A stretch of DNA of 64,000 nt from Acanthacorydalis orientalis (lineage: Eukaryota; Arthropoda; Insecta; Megaloptera; Corydalidae). Below, piece after piece: positions 1 to 12,761 of this stretch. The stretch spans positions 45,936,662 through 46,000,661 of the forward strand of contig CM068315.1 of NCBI GenBank assembly GCA_034766995.1, read 5' to 3'. Within the stretch, counting starts at the first letter, position 1, and every line of letters starts with the position of its first letter. Made by a program: the position numbers and the translations under genes. Under the pieces are notes generated by a model. It ran no database searches. It was not told where the DNA came from and saw only the letters and a program-made list of their open reading frames with translations.

Positions 1-500
1 CACGTCATATTTAAATTTTATTATAACACATCTATCTGTCTAATGGTTTTATATTTGTATAGCTAATTGTCGCACGTCTTCTATACATGTGTCAAATATT
101 TTTCATTGCTTTTTTACTTCGTTCAACATGTCCTGTAATATATTATACAGTTTAATATACATTTAATTACAAGTGCTAGGTACTTTACATTTTTCGTGGT
201 AATGAGATGAGTAAAAAAGTATTTTTTGTACAGGATTGATGTAGGTACATATGTTCCACGTATGTGGTACATATGTTAGTACATGTAATTCATGTGGGTA
301 ATAGATGTATTAAATTATTATATTTAAATAATTTTTTTGGTACTTGTAGGTGTGATATTTCGAATAAAACATGGAATTTGATAGTTCTTTATAGATTGAG
401 TGGTTTGTAACAAAAAAACTGGAACAGTTTTAAATAAAAGTAAACCATAAATTGCTTACTTTATGTATTCACTTGTTTATAAATTTATACATGAAATTAA

Positions 501-540
<40 letters not shown>

Positions 541-1612
541 CGATTATGTCTTGTATAATCAATAGATTTAAAATGATATTATAAATTGAATGTTTCATTT
601 ATGAATATAAATAAATTAAACAAATAAATTCAATAAAAACTAAAATATTTTTTTATAGTATTAATTATACGAAATTCGAATAATTTTTATTGAAAAAACA
701 TAAAATATAATTCCATTATAAAATATATATATGTGTGTGTGCGTATCTGCGTGTAATGATAAAATGCCATATGTCATTTAAAATTGTTTCGAATCAAATA
801 TAAATAAACTAAAATTGAAAATGTCGATAATAATTTCAAATTATCCGAAACATACAGGTATGGATTTCATTAAACGAAGGTACTTAAATTGAATATTTAG
901 TCTACACTTGTTAAAAATGTTCGCCCATTAAGTGTCGCTGTAAGTGATTAGTAATTAAATATATGTCTAAGTAATCTCTTCATCTGTTTTCCATTATTCC
1001 CGAACTTGAAGAATACTGTTTGTTCTTTAAATACTAACGCAACTGTCACGTCTAAATATGTTATTCACCTGAAATTCGGAAACGTATTGAATAATTGAAA
1101 GTATGTTTTCAATAAATGTCGTATGTTTAACTTCTTTAATAAAAATGTTGGAATTCGTTAATTTATTGTGAAGATTAAAGTTATTTTTTACTTTTCATAA
1201 TCTCTATATGTATATATGTATATATATATGTGTGTGTGTTTGTGTGTAAACAAGTCTAAAATTATGTATGTTGTTTACTAAAATATATAATTTTTACTAT
1301 GCAAATTAAATAATTAAAAATTGACGAATTATGTACATTATACATTATCAAAAAGTATGTATAAATTATAAAAAAAAATATAAATTGAAAATAATGATTA
1401 AACCAAGATTTGAATCAACATTTATTTGTTGAGCATAAATTAATTAATACTATTAAATACTAAAAAAAATATCAGTTTTTAAAAATTATTGTTAATTTAT
1501 ATTTGTGCCAATCATATCAAATGATTTATAGGTATGAATTAAATATTTATCTGTTTCTCTCCATTTCTTTCTCTTTCTCTAAATATATATATATATAAAT
1601 ATATATAAATAT

Positions 1613-1673
<61 letters not shown>

Positions 1674-2133
1674 AAACAGTTTATTTAAAAATACAACCTT
1701 TAAATTGGTATGTTTGTAAATTATTTTTTGTACCCTACAAAGAACTAGTGCATGTCAAATAATATATATATATATATATATATACATAATTAAAATTGAC
1801 GTACATTAATTTACAACTAATTTCTTATGTGTATATTTACATTACTTGAAGTTATTATAAAACATACCTTTTTTATATGAAATTATAAGTGATGAATTTC
1901 TAACATATTTTCTTGCTGATAATGATATTCGTATAACAAGGTGTCATTAATAAGGTACACATTAATCACATATTGATGTTAAAATTACTCAAGTTCAAAG
2001 TTTAAATAAAAATTAACAAATTTCGCTAGACGATGATGTCAACAATTGTTAACTATACCCTGCAACGGAATATTCTTAATTTCAATATATTTTCCCATCG
2101 TAGAATAGATTATAGATGTATACATACTTACGT

Positions 2134-2175
<42 letters not shown>

Positions 2176-3440
2176 GTGTGAGTATTTGAGTGAAGAGTTA
2201 AACTCATTTTAAATAATTTTAAACTGACATCCATTCACACGTCATTGTGTCGATTAATCAACGAATATGATTTATTTCTAAATGCTCCTTAATAGCTTCC
2301 AACTGAGAATCGCGTTTAAAATAAGAGAAATAAATGAGTATTAAGTAGGCCGGGTTCAAATGTACATCTTTATCTTTTGAGTGTAATACAATTTCGTTAA
2401 ATGCTTTTTGGTAACAAAATATGTTAATTACGCGTATGAACATATACAATATATTTGCAATATGAAAATGTCAAAAAAATCAAACCTTTCATGTTAATAA
2501 GTTAAATATTATTATTCATCGTTTAATGAGTATCGAATATCTTATTGTTTTCTTTCAATTTTGTGTAGGTAATTAAATAGGTAACCTTTATGTTTTGTTT
2601 AAATTAACATAGTTAATTGCGCATGTACAAAATAATATACGTGTTTGAATAGAATTTTTGATGAATTTATTTCATTTTAAACATGACATTTTAAAAATAA
2701 AGTTTTACAAAAAATTCGTTTTTCTTCGTTCAGTATTAAAAACTCTTCTATATCCAATATTCATTAAATTGTTATTTAAAAATGTTACATAATTTTTGTT
2801 TAATTTTTTGTGTCAAATTTGTTGAATTTCTAATAAAAAAAAACCCGATGAAATTGTATTCAATGCTAAAATATTTCGTTATAATAATAATAAATTTATT
2901 TATCAGAAATTATTTACTAGATGAAAACTATTGAAGTTGTAATTAATATTAGATCTAGTTATAACACCCATAAAAATACTAAGAGATTATAAATGAAATT
3001 AGTTAAATAAATCTCATAGGATAAATAGAAAATACTGTTTTATACAAGAGTGTAAGTTAACGTCAGTAAAATCAATGAAATTATCAGATTAACACAACAC
3101 ACATATGCATATATATATATAATTTTCAAAAGAATAATAATTATGTTTTAAGGCATTTATAGTGATTTTTCAACTGATTGGGGTTATAGTATAGGTCATA
3201 TACGGATTTTTCTTTTCCGGCTTTAAATCTAGGAAATTAGGTGTGGCAAATGATTTAGGTTAATAGCTACCAATTGTTTGCTGACGATTTGAAACGCTAA
3301 TGGTCAAATTTATGTTGAAGATTTAGAGTTTGTTATTATAGGAGAAAATTTAAACGTAAATGTTTTTCGTTATTTATTTTTAATGTAATAAATGTTTTAG
3401 TTCATTAAAAGTTATCCGAAATACATGTTGTTGTCGTTAT
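1..3440. other. AT-rich non-coding stretch
   Basis: No supportable gene on either strand. The sequence is strongly A+T-rich with TA tracts at about 503-535, 1581-1670, 1763-1785 and 2137-2172 and a short TG-rich patch near 1205-1250. The open frame on the minus strand at 2258-2449 has no recognisable domain and is of a length expected by chance here. Confidence 0.7.
1581..1670. repeat. (TA)n microsatellite, compound
   Basis: Interrupted TA and TAAA units lead into about 50 bp of uninterrupted AT alternation ending at 1670. It is preceded by a TC-rich patch (about 1553-1580). Confidence 0.95.
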
Positions 3441-3478
3441 ACTAAAATTGAAATAATTTAAAATTGATATATAATAAT

Positions 3479-3487
<9 letters not shown>

Positions 3488-3538
<51 letters not shown>
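3488..3538. repeat. Compound (CA)n(TA)n(GA)n microsatellite
   Basis: A short CA run, a TA run and a GA run follow each other and end exactly where the LINE-derived sequence begins, so the microsatellite forms the 5' edge of that truncated fragment. Confidence 0.9.
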
Positions 3539-3797
3539 TCAGATATAATTACAAGAGTAAAGAGTATGAAATGGAAATGGGCGAGGCATGTTGCAAGAAT
3601 AGAAGACAACCGATGGAGAACAGAAATTATTAACTGGAAACCAAGGAATATAAAAAGAACTAGGAAGAGACCATTGAACAGGCGGGATAAGGAAATTAAA
3701 TTTTTTTGGAAACAAGTGGAAAAGAAAAACAATTCAATCGTACAAAATGTAAAATCATGGAAGAAGTCTTTATCTAATAATGAATTGACAGATGAAA
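3538..3797 (+). mobile_element. 5'-truncated LINE 3' end (RTE-like)
   Basis: The plus frame reads through a tail typical of arthropod endonuclease-reverse transcriptase LINE proteins: an I-T-R-V-K-S-M-K-W-K-W-A-R-H-V-A-R motif, then D-N-R-W and a basic R-K-R-P-L-N-R segment. The same motif order and close nucleotide similarity occur in the longer fragment near 52.2-52.45 kb, so both belong to one family. Only the C-terminal part survives; endonuclease and RT domains are missing, as expected of 5' truncation. The 3' end runs into another TA tract (3799-3817). The family assignment to RTE is by motif memory and not by a search. Confidence 0.8.
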
Positions 3798-3859
3798 AAT
3801 ATATATATATATATATAAATAATGTAAAGGAATTATATATCAATTCATTTTTCTGAACA

Positions 3860-5530
3860 AAAATATATTCGTATTATATAGTCGGGCAAAATAGAATTTA
3901 TAATTATATTATATAATTTTATATATCAGACAAATATTGATTAAATATTAAATACAAAAAGCTAATAAAACCTTCCAGTATTTCTTAAGGATACTGAGAT
4001 TCAAGTATTTATTTACAATTAAGAACATTGAAAACGCACTGAATAAATCATTAAATTCAATGTGAAGTTTTTCGAAATTTGTGAATATATTATCTTTTTA
4101 TTTATTAGTTTTATATTATTTTTAACAACCGTAATTATAATATTCATGACTAAAATTTAATACATTTGTTTTATATATTATTGGACAGTTATATAAATAA
4201 TATCTTATTCTAATTGTATTTTTAAATAACTACTCTAAAAACCTGTTTTAAAAATTACATTAATTAGTCTTTTGTCCCCGTTAATTTTTTTACCATGCTT
4301 GCTACTGATTCACGACTCTTAAAAAAATACCAGTACCTTAAACCTTTATGAGTTTCTTCGCGAGACGCTTCAATTATTTGTAATAGATCTTCTAAAAAAA
4401 TATTGAGTTGAAAATCCTCTATATATGAACTTATTTTGACGCCAGTGACAACTGGTAATTAAGCTGTTGGACTAATGAAGCAGTCTGCGCCAAATTAGTT
4501 CTGTCTTAAGGCATCACCTATGGCAGACAATACATCATGTGTGGTGTGTTACGGCTCATTGATTTTCCAATCTTAAAAGATTCAATGATTAATGTAAAGC
4601 TATTATGCATTGACGCGTTCCATATTAAAATTTATTTGAAACGTATAGTAAAATAGATTATACATCTTTTTTTTCGAGCCTCACAAAATATATATTTTTT
4701 TGTGTTCGAGATTTATGTATAGACTGAAAAAGATTTATTTGTTTTATGCCTCTTTATGTTTATTTTTTCGTGTCTGCACGTGTTCAATTCATAGACAATT
4801 GTTGAAACCTTAATAACTTACTAAATATAAATATTAAGAATTCAATTCAGTTCTATAAAAGTGAATAGACCAGTTAAAGACTACGTATATTAATGTAAAT
4901 TATTTATAAATTGTGCAAGCGTACGATATTATAATTTTGAGTAAGATGGATTGGATATATTGTATGATTTTTTAACTAGTCATGATGTATATATAACGAG
5001 TAAAACGATTTTATATTTAGAGTAGGCGCAGTGGAAATTAAAAGACATTTATTAAGCTAAAAAAATCAATAAGATTTAAAAATGCTAAATAAAATGCTTC
5101 TACGAAAAGGAGAAATATGTATATTATTTTCTTCAATTTTATTAAATTACGAATCATAAAAAATACACGATATATTTTTTTAAATTTTTAAATGAATAAC
5201 CTATTAGAAATAATTTTATAAACAACATTTCCAACATTTTTTTGAAACGAAAATTGAAGATAGTAACATAATCGTTTATCAGAGTGCAGTCTGTTAATGA
5301 CAACTCATAGATCATAAATGGTCGCCCTAATATCAACCGTCAACATAAATCAATTGTATTGTACTCGAATATTTAATGTACTTCATTTAACTTCAATAAC
5401 TGAGAATTTTACAGCGACTCGAGCGAAACAATAAGAGTGAAAAAAAATGATGAATGAGTTAATTACCTTTTAGTCGGTTATTATGCGATCACTGCTTCGT
5501 AAAATGTTCATTTATTGAACGTAATGATGA
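3860..5530. other. Non-coding stretch with a GC-richer pocket
   Basis: No gene recognised. Between about 4430 and 4620 the composition becomes more balanced and microsatellite-free, including a segment around 4500-4550 (gcatcacctatggcagac). The rest is ordinary AT-rich DNA. The minus open frame at 5154-5336 has no domain. Confidence 0.6.
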
Positions 5531-5533
5531 ATT

Positions 5534-5585
5534 TAAAGTGTCGAAAATGATTCCTCTTGCAGTATGTGTGGTCACGTTGAGAGAA
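5534..5585. repeat. 52-bp dispersed direct repeat, copy 1
   Basis: This segment, beginning taaagtgtcgaaaatgattc, recurs at 6516-6567 in the same orientation with about two mismatches (gtcacg against gaaacg). The flanks on both sides differ, so it is a discrete short repeat. Function unknown. Confidence 0.9.
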
Positions 5586-5839
5586 GCGTTTAAGGTTATT
5601 AAAATGAAATTAAAAACGTACCATAGAGTGGAAATGCATCGATGGAAAATCTCTACTGTGTCATTTGAAACTCATAAATCAAACGGTTGAGTTTCTTGTA
5701 AGCGTATTCATTTTGCAAACAGTTATTCTAAAACCTATTATACTAAAATATTTGCATAACTTTTATTAATAGGTATAAAAAACATTTTTTCATTAATTTT
5801 CAAATTACTTCCGTATTGAATACTTTTGAAATTACATCT

Positions 5840-5840
5840 C

Positions 5841-5904
<64 letters not shown>
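5840..5904. repeat. (TA)n microsatellite
   Basis: TA alternation with two single C interruptions. It produces the Ile-Tyr open frame on the minus strand here. Confidence 0.95.
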
Positions 5905-5907
<3 letters not shown>

Positions 5908-6164
5908 AGAAATTCTGTCTATATAAATACATGAAATAATTGTAGTGTGGTAAAAATTCACATATTCTGATTTTAAAAATTTATGTTTTTTTGAATTTGT
6001 TTCAATTAATACTTGGAAATTCCAATATTAACTACAAGTTAATTTTTAATACCTTATTAGATGCGTTTTTTCATTATAGTTGCATTAAAATTTCTTTTGA
6101 ATTTATAAGTCCAAGACGACTCTGACGAATGTTAAAGCTTATTTAATTTTATTTATATATACAT

Positions 6165-6195
<31 letters not shown>

Positions 6196-6387
6196 CATAT
6201 ACATACATATAGGGAAAGAGAGGAAGAGAAGAAGATAACGAGAAAAAGAGAGAATGGAGAACTTCTTTAAATTTTGAAAACCAGGTTCTCATAAGAATAT
6301 ATTCGAAATAATAGTATTTGAATTGATTAGTAGTACACAAATCATTTGGATATAAGTGGATCAATAGAAATATATCTCTAAATTGTG

Positions 6388-6390
<3 letters not shown>

Positions 6391-6436
<46 letters not shown>
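6391..6436. repeat. (TA)n microsatellite
   Basis: About 46 bp of pure TA alternation. A second TA/TACA tract lies at 6157-6210 and is followed by a GA-rich patch to about 6255. Confidence 0.95.
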
Positions 6437-6441
<5 letters not shown>

Positions 6442-6515
6442 CTAAATTATATCATATATTTTCGGCATACATTTCTGCCGTAGATTACTTGAAAAACTAA
6501 TTGAACTTTTATGAA

Positions 6516-6567
6516 TAAAGTGTCGAAAATGATTCCTCTTGCAGTATGTGTGGAAACGTTGAGAGAA
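6516..6567. repeat. 52-bp dispersed direct repeat, copy 2
   Basis: Near-identical to 5534-5585, 982 bp away in the same orientation. The near-identity inside a decayed AT-rich region suggests a recent duplication or a transposon fragment. Confidence 0.9.
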
Positions 6568-7252
6568 ACAATTCTAACTTAATATACCCGGTAGTAAAGT
6601 TGGAATTGAAAGATATATGATTAAAATTATGCTTCATTTCCATTAATTTTTAACGCACGTTTTAATAAACAATAGTCCTTATGACATATAGTCAATGAAA
6701 TACTTGTCATTTGCCGAAATAGAACTGCTTACTAATTTAAGGAATAGCAAAGACTTAGATAAAAGTATAAAGTTATGTGTTACTACTTATCTTGACATAC
6801 TTCTGCACATTAAATTAATTGTTTATAGAAGAATATATATATATATATATATACATATATATATTTTGTCGTATCCCTCGGGCGTAATTGATTTTCAGCC
6901 GCTGTCACCAGGGTACATTAATACTTTGTCCAAAAGTTTTGTATAATATTTAATTTTTTAATTTGTTGTCAAATGCAAAAACAATAGATTAATTTTATGA
7001 GTATGAATATAGATTGTTGTTTGAATAAATGTAGAAGACTAATTTTATATGTATGAATATAGTTTTGTCAAATACCATCGACTAATTTTTTGCGTCTATT
7101 AGTTTGTTGTTAGAACAAATGCTGTCGATAACTATCCAAGCATCCTTTTTATATTGAGTTGTTTCTCTCTAGATTGTTCTAGAACAATCTACTTGTTCTA
7201 TATATTTGCTTGCATAGATAGCTATGACAATTCGTTTGTATGCTGTATATAT

Positions 7253-7305
<53 letters not shown>

Positions 7306-7494
7306 CTAAAACTAATTGTATTCATTTATCGGAGAAGGTTCTAAATGAAATTATAAAAAAGTAAGACAAGGTTAAAAAATCCTCCTTGTCAACTATTTTT
7401 TTTTATAAGTTGGCAGTATCGGTCTTTTGTTTTCTTTATGGCTGACCAGTGACAGAAGTATTGTGTAGAATATTATATTAATTTGTATATAAAA

Positions 7495-7498
<4 letters not shown>

Positions 7499-7553
<55 letters not shown>
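7499..7553. repeat. (TA)n microsatellite
   Basis: 55 bp of uninterrupted TA alternation. Confidence 0.97.
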
Positions 7554-7555
<2 letters not shown>

Positions 7556-8647
7556 ACTCGAAACAGTTTAAAGAATGTTCACGCATTTTCGAGTTCTTGA
7601 GAATCAAATATAAAACTGTGTCTAATTGTTCAAGTGAACATCTTCAACCCTAAATTTTATTATGTTAACCCTTTCACATAAATGTCAGATAGATAACATA
7701 AAAAGTGTAATTTACTATCTAACGAACATGCCCTTGATGTGAATATTAAATCTCAAAAAGATGAACAAACCATTCTACACTGTATGTAAGTATTCTGCTG
7801 TGGCTAATATTATATTTAAATTCTAATAACATTTATTTAAACGTTCAATCCTTGAATTCGTTTTAGTTCAAAATGTAATATAAAATAAATTTAAAATTAA
7901 TTTTTGATTAATTGATTAGAATTTTAGTTTCTGTCCTGAATATTCAACATATCAATTATGAAATAAATTTTATTTATTTTTCTTTCTGTATTATACAATA
8001 TTTTAAGAAAAAAAAATATTATTTTATTACAATAACTATCGATTTTTTTTCTCATTTAATCTCTGTGCCTAGGTCGATGCTTAATTTATTAGTACTAATA
8101 TAGAAACATAGTTGTTTTTTTAGTAATTCATAGTAAATAATGTTTAGTATACTTGAATCATATATATTTATTTTTTAGGGATTGACTGTGCAATAATTTA
8201 GTATTTTATTAGATTTTATTTCTTAACATATCAATAGTTTTACTTTTCATTAATTTTGATAATTATGTTATAATTAAAAAGGGAAAAATACGTAAATAAT
8301 AATATAATAATTATAATAAAAGTTTTGGCTTTGTAGCTAAATTCACTCTTACAAATAAATAATTTCATCTCTAGAATAAGTATAGATATTTTTCAATGTA
8401 CTTAAGGTTAATGATTTTGTCATCGAAATGAGCATATGCTGAATTTTTAATTAACAATTAACAACTGGTGAATATTTTGATAGAAAAAAAATTTTTGATG
8501 TGCGCAAAATGAAAAATTTTTGAAAACTTTAATTAAAAGAAATATTATTTTTAATCAAATCAGAATAATTAGATACACAAGCAGAAATTAAGTGAATTAT
8601 TTGTACTGTTGTGTATATAATAATTTTGATACCAATTTATTTTTCAA

Positions 8648-8650
<3 letters not shown>

Positions 8651-8693
<43 letters not shown>
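8651..8693. repeat. (TA)n microsatellite
   Basis: 43 bp of uninterrupted TA, followed by a TG-rich patch. Confidence 0.97.
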
Positions 8694-8695
<2 letters not shown>

Positions 8696-8799
8696 GTGTG
8701 TAAGTGTATATAAATACATATACATATTGTGAAAGAAGATACGACAATATTTACAGTGTAAACGTTATATTAACCAAATTATTCAAAACAGTCTATTAA

Positions 8800-8912
8800 C
8801 CCGTAACGGGTTCCTCATCCAACTAGATTAATAACCACATTTGCTTCATAATCGTTTTATTGTAGTGACTTTGATACTATTGTGTACGTTGATGGTGGTA
8901 GTCGGTAAGGGG
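8800..8912. mobile_element. Possible 113-bp TTAA-bounded piggyBac-type MITE
   Basis: The segment starts with CCCGTAAC directly after a TTAA (8796-8799) and ends with GTAAGGGG directly before a TTAA (8913-8916). A TTAA duplication with CCC...GGG termini is the hallmark of piggyBac elements, which also left transposase remnants elsewhere in this window. The terminal inverted similarity is short and imperfect (CCCGTAAC against CCCCTTAC), and the interior (about 8840-8890) is unremarkable. It could be a chance arrangement; copy number in the genome would decide. Confidence 0.4.
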
Positions 8913-8919
8913 TTAAACA

Positions 8920-9880
8920 GTGTTATAGGCTAACAGATAAATGGCCTGTTTATACATATGTGAAGCACACAAGGTAAACTAGTTTCTAGAGCACTACAGA
9001 GCATCAGCGTTAAATGAAGATATCATAATTTATAATTTTGTCACACTTCCATGTCTGCTATACATTCCATCTGTTATATTTTTTATAGAAAATAAATATT
9101 TCTCTTTACATTTTTTGCTTTAGAATATATATATATATATATATGTACATACCGTTTGAAGAGTTTGTTTTAATTGATAATTATAAATCATTTTAAAAAA
9201 TATTTTGCAATATTTTAGTAAATTACAGCAACAAAATATGAAATGAAACGTTGATTTGGGACAAAATAATCTTTGTTTTATATTTAATTTAAATGTTTTA
9301 ATTTTTTTAAGATTCAAATTATATATCTGAAAGCAGTACTACGAAATACAGCAAATAGAAAATAATAAAAACAATATAAAATTACATGTAAATAAGTTCA
9401 AATCAATTTAACAATTGATAGCAGTTCAATAGTAGAGCGAAAAAACATTTTTATAATGTAAACATAATTTTAGTTTACTTATTTTTTATTCATTAATATT
9501 AAACATTAATTCTGTATTTAATCAAAAAAGTCTGCATAAGATCATATTTTAAATAGAACGTTTTTATTATAAATTAAATCATATTAAAATTTAAATATTT
9601 AATTTTTTATTCTTGTTAAAAAGTCAACTTGTAACATGATATCTCTCTTATAACTGCTTGTTTTGATATCAATCAATTTTGTTGCATCAAAACTTCGAAT
9701 TATTTTATATAATTAGAGGAGATATTCGTTCATATTTGAAAAATACATTATATATATACACACAGACACACATATATATATATATATATACATATGTGCG
9801 TGTGTGTGCGTATTATTTGAAAATATCTGGTATTAAAGAATTGCATCTTTGTAACTGCATTGAATGAATCGAAACGAGTA
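8920..9880. other. AT-rich non-coding stretch
   Basis: Nothing recognisable apart from short TA tracts at 9124-9144 and 9750-9790, the second with TGTG alternation. Open frames here are TA-repeat artefacts. Confidence 0.65.
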
Positions 9881-9884
9881 TAAA

Positions 9885-10100
9885 GTGAACCTTCCTAGTT
9901 AGGTCAGAAGCCACATCGTTAACCCCCTTCTGTTTGGGTGTCATATACAGTGCGGCGTGCCCTGGCCCCGAACGTTTTGCTCCGCTAAACATGTCTCTCT
10001 TCCATTTGTTCCCGAAAGATAATTAATCATTGAACTAAGTCGTCCGACTAACAACACAACTCTACTGTTTTCTTATAACCTCCGACCGGTTTTTGAAAAA
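9885..10100. other. GC-richer, microsatellite-free pocket
   Basis: About 215 bp of clearly more balanced base composition (for example gtgcggcgtgccctggcccc near 9950-9970) inside AT-rich DNA. No open frame, splice pair or transposon terminus is evident. It could be conserved regulatory DNA, an untranslated exon or an old insertion. Confidence 0.4.
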
Positions 10101-10538
10101 AAATACACTGTTAACTGTGAAGTTGGTGAACGTTTCTCATATAAATTAAAAAAAATCAATATGAAAATTAATGAATAACATTATAATTGAAAAAAAATAC
10201 AGGGTTAGATAAACATAGTATGGTTAAGGATAATTATTACTATTTTATTACAGTTGTATCGATTTAGCATATTTTTAATTATTTTAACAGACAATATTTG
10301 GTGCCTGCCCATAATTAAATTGATAATATATTTAAATTAAAATAAATCAAACAAAATTTAATTTAATATTTTCATCCATGATACTTCTTTAAATGAACTC
10401 TGGGAGCTACAGAATATATTAAATTATAGTGCTTTATTTTGAACTGATAATTATACATTAAATGGTATTAACAAAAACTTGCAATTGAATGAATAGTAAT
10501 TTAATTTAATGAACATAGATTTTGAAAAGAGTTCTCTT

Positions 10539-10603
<65 letters not shown>

Positions 10604-11470
10604 GAAGAGAAACAAAATAACAGTGTACAAAATTTTGTGTACAAACTGATCGCATGTTGTTGTGTGGTTTGCTGTGACAAATAGTATCTTGAACATGTCA
10701 ACCCGTGACCCATTCACGCAATTCGTCTCACCGTTCTATCTGATAAACGTATAAAGAAATGCGGCAAAAAAACTGAGCCCGCCCTTTATACGAACCGATA
10801 TGGACTGTGATCTTGTCTTCTGGTCCGATTTTTATAATAATGGCACACATATACACATATAGATTGTAAGCCAATGTTTGCGCAGGTCAAAAAAGTGTTA
10901 TAAATGACAGCACTTATGATTTCTTTTCATGTCACGTATTCGTAAAAAGATATTCGTGCATAACAAAAAAATGAGAAATCACAGTTTTTTTTTCTCTTCT
11001 CTAAAATCATTTGTGTTTGTACTGATCCGATTCTTGAACTTTTCAGACAATTAATTTTCAGTTGTAAATGATGCTTATATTTTCGATATTATTCACACGT
11101 CAATCTGCAGATGTTCATTCAAAATTATATGTATATATATATATATATATATATTATATGTGTATGATTTATTTTTCATTATTTTATTATTTATACCTTG
11201 ATCAAAAAAGCTAAAATTCTTCGCAGCATTTTTGTGTAAATGGGAGATTCCATATTAGTTTACAATAATAATTTGTGATAGTAAGGATACTAAAAAACAG
11301 ATTTCGTTTTAATTAGATATATGACTGTATTGGGTGTAAAACTGTCCATTATTTTTGTTATCAAAAGATATTACACAAATAGATAATAAGTAATAGGAAT
11401 ATGAGTTTATAAATTTAATGCTAAATCCCGTCAGATATGTAAATAATTTGAAATAGAAATTGTATTTATT
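10100..11470. other. Non-coding stretch
   Basis: AT-rich sequence holding the 10541-10600 TA tract and, at about 10690-10830, a second less AT-rich patch. No gene recognised. Confidence 0.6.
10541..10600. repeat. (TA)n microsatellite
   Basis: 60 bp of TA alternation. It is the source of the Ile-Tyr-rich open frame on the minus strand. Confidence 0.97.
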
Positions 11471-11473
11471 ATA

Positions 11474-12007
11474 TCACGTTGGTGGGAAAATAATTACGGG
11501 TTCTGTTTTCTGAATTCTAGTCTAAATTCTTTTCAATGAGAATGTTATTTTATCGTGTTCATGTTAATATAATTTTAAAACGTATTTTTCGGTTTGTATT
11601 TTGGTAACATCGACTTTGGTTTTATTATTAATTTTACTTTAAATTGGGCTATTGAATTGAAGATGGAAAAGGAGCAAATAAGAACATTTTTGCATGAGTT
11701 CAAAACGGGTGATAAATCAACAGAAAATGATCGTAAATTAAACGATATTTCTAGTGCGGGTACTGTTGAGGAATTTACGGTGCAATGGTGGTTTCAAAAT
11801 TTTCGTGCTAGGGACGAGAGCCTTGAAGATGAAAAAGGTCGCAGGCGTCCTTCTTCTGTCGACCAACTGCGGGCGTCAGTTGAATCAGAACCACACACAA
11901 CAATTTGAGAGCTTGCACAAAAGTTAGGCGTTAATCATCCATCAAAAAAGAACAAAAATATATGAATTTGAATATCATAAACCGCAATTATTTTTCTACC
12001 AACCTAA
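11474..12007 (+). mobile_element. Internally deleted mariner element (cecropia/Hsmar1-like)
   Basis: The left end (tcacgttggtgggaaaataa) and the reverse complement of the right end (ttaggttggtagaaaaataa) form terminal inverted repeats of about 30 bp resembling the TTAGGTTGGTG...TAATTGCGG termini of Hsmar1-type mariners. TA dinucleotides sit immediately outside (11472-11473 and 12008-12009), as expected for the mariner target duplication. At 534 bp it is well under half the usual length of about 1.3 kb, because the catalytic part of the transposase gene is deleted. It cannot move by itself, but the right end is well preserved. Confidence 0.9.
11663..11935 (+). pseudogene. Mariner transposase, N-terminal fragment, broken
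   Basis: From an ATG at 11663 the frame reads M-E-K-E-Q-I-R-T-F-L-H-E-F-K, then V-Q-W-W-F-Q-N-F, R-D-E-S-L-E-D-E and G-R-R-R-P-S-S-V-D. This is the helix-turn-helix DNA-binding region that opens mariner transposases. A TGA (11906-11908) interrupts it where the family has Arg, consistent with a CGA-to-TGA change. Reading on in frame gives E-L-A-Q-K-L-G-V-N-H, the next conserved block. Sequence then jumps to the right terminus, so the whole DDD catalytic domain is missing. The upstream extension to 11594 is untranslated leader, not protein. Confidence 0.9.
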
Positions 12008-12718
12008 TATTTAATGTTAAATCATGATACTAATTTATATTTTCTTTTTATTGAAAAGTGTTTACATATATATATATATATGTATGTATGTCCGTATGTA
12101 TGTGTTCATATACAAACACTATGTACATACTTAATATGTTAAAAAAATCGGCGTTAACTTATTTGGATGTTGAAGTTTTTTTTAAGCTCCAAATAAATAA
12201 ATTGTGGAAACATGAAAGTTTACTCTGATAATTTTAAGATAAATGGGTGGTATTTTTAGAGAGGTCATATATGTACATTTATCATGTTTTTTTTATTGAG
12301 AGGAACTCTACATGACATCCCACGTATGTATAGTTTGGACCACCTCAAGAGTTAAAGCCAGGTGTAGTGCAAGCGCACCTATAGAATGTAAATTACATAT
12401 TAATAAACTCAACTAACGTAAGCTGAAATCGTACATAAAATACAAGAAAGTTATATATATATATATATTATATATAACTCTTTTTTTTAATATACATATT
12501 TGACTCGTTTCCTGTGTAATTGCAGATAAAGTTCAGATCAATGATTATTGAATTATACATGCTAAAAGTGAACATTTAAATTAATGCCAAGTAATGTTAG
12601 TCGGAAATAAATTTATTTTAAATGAAGCCATAAAACGAAGTTTTTATTTTTAGGAACTTTATTCATCAGCTGCTACATATACATATGAATATATTTTACA
12701 CATATGTATGTAAATAGA

Positions 12719-12761
<43 letters not shown>

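Larger units (their letters stand above)
6570..8790. other. Non-coding stretch with three TA tracts
   Basis: No gene recognised. It holds TA tracts at 6834-6864, 7247-7301 (with CA) and 7499-7553, plus the 8651-8693 tract. The open frame at 6695-6946 is carried partly by a TA tract and has no domain. Confidence 0.65.

Noticed and set aside
890..950. Possible 39-nt exon between atatttag and gtaagtgatt
   Set aside because: The upstream tract lacks a pyrimidine run and the frame contains a stop; weaker than the 26236 candidate and likely chance.
3442..3843. Minus-strand open frame of 133 codons
   Set aside because: It is antisense to the LINE 3' end and padded with TA/GA-repeat codons; the plus frame carries the recognisable LINE motifs.
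10451..10717. Ile-Tyr-rich open frames, here and at 5738, 18032, 21207, 31923, 32255, 33866, 41480, 45887, 55095, 58563 and 61348
   Set aside because: TA alternation has no stop in two frames and translates to Ile-Tyr; the flanks add no domain. They are repeat artefacts, not genes.
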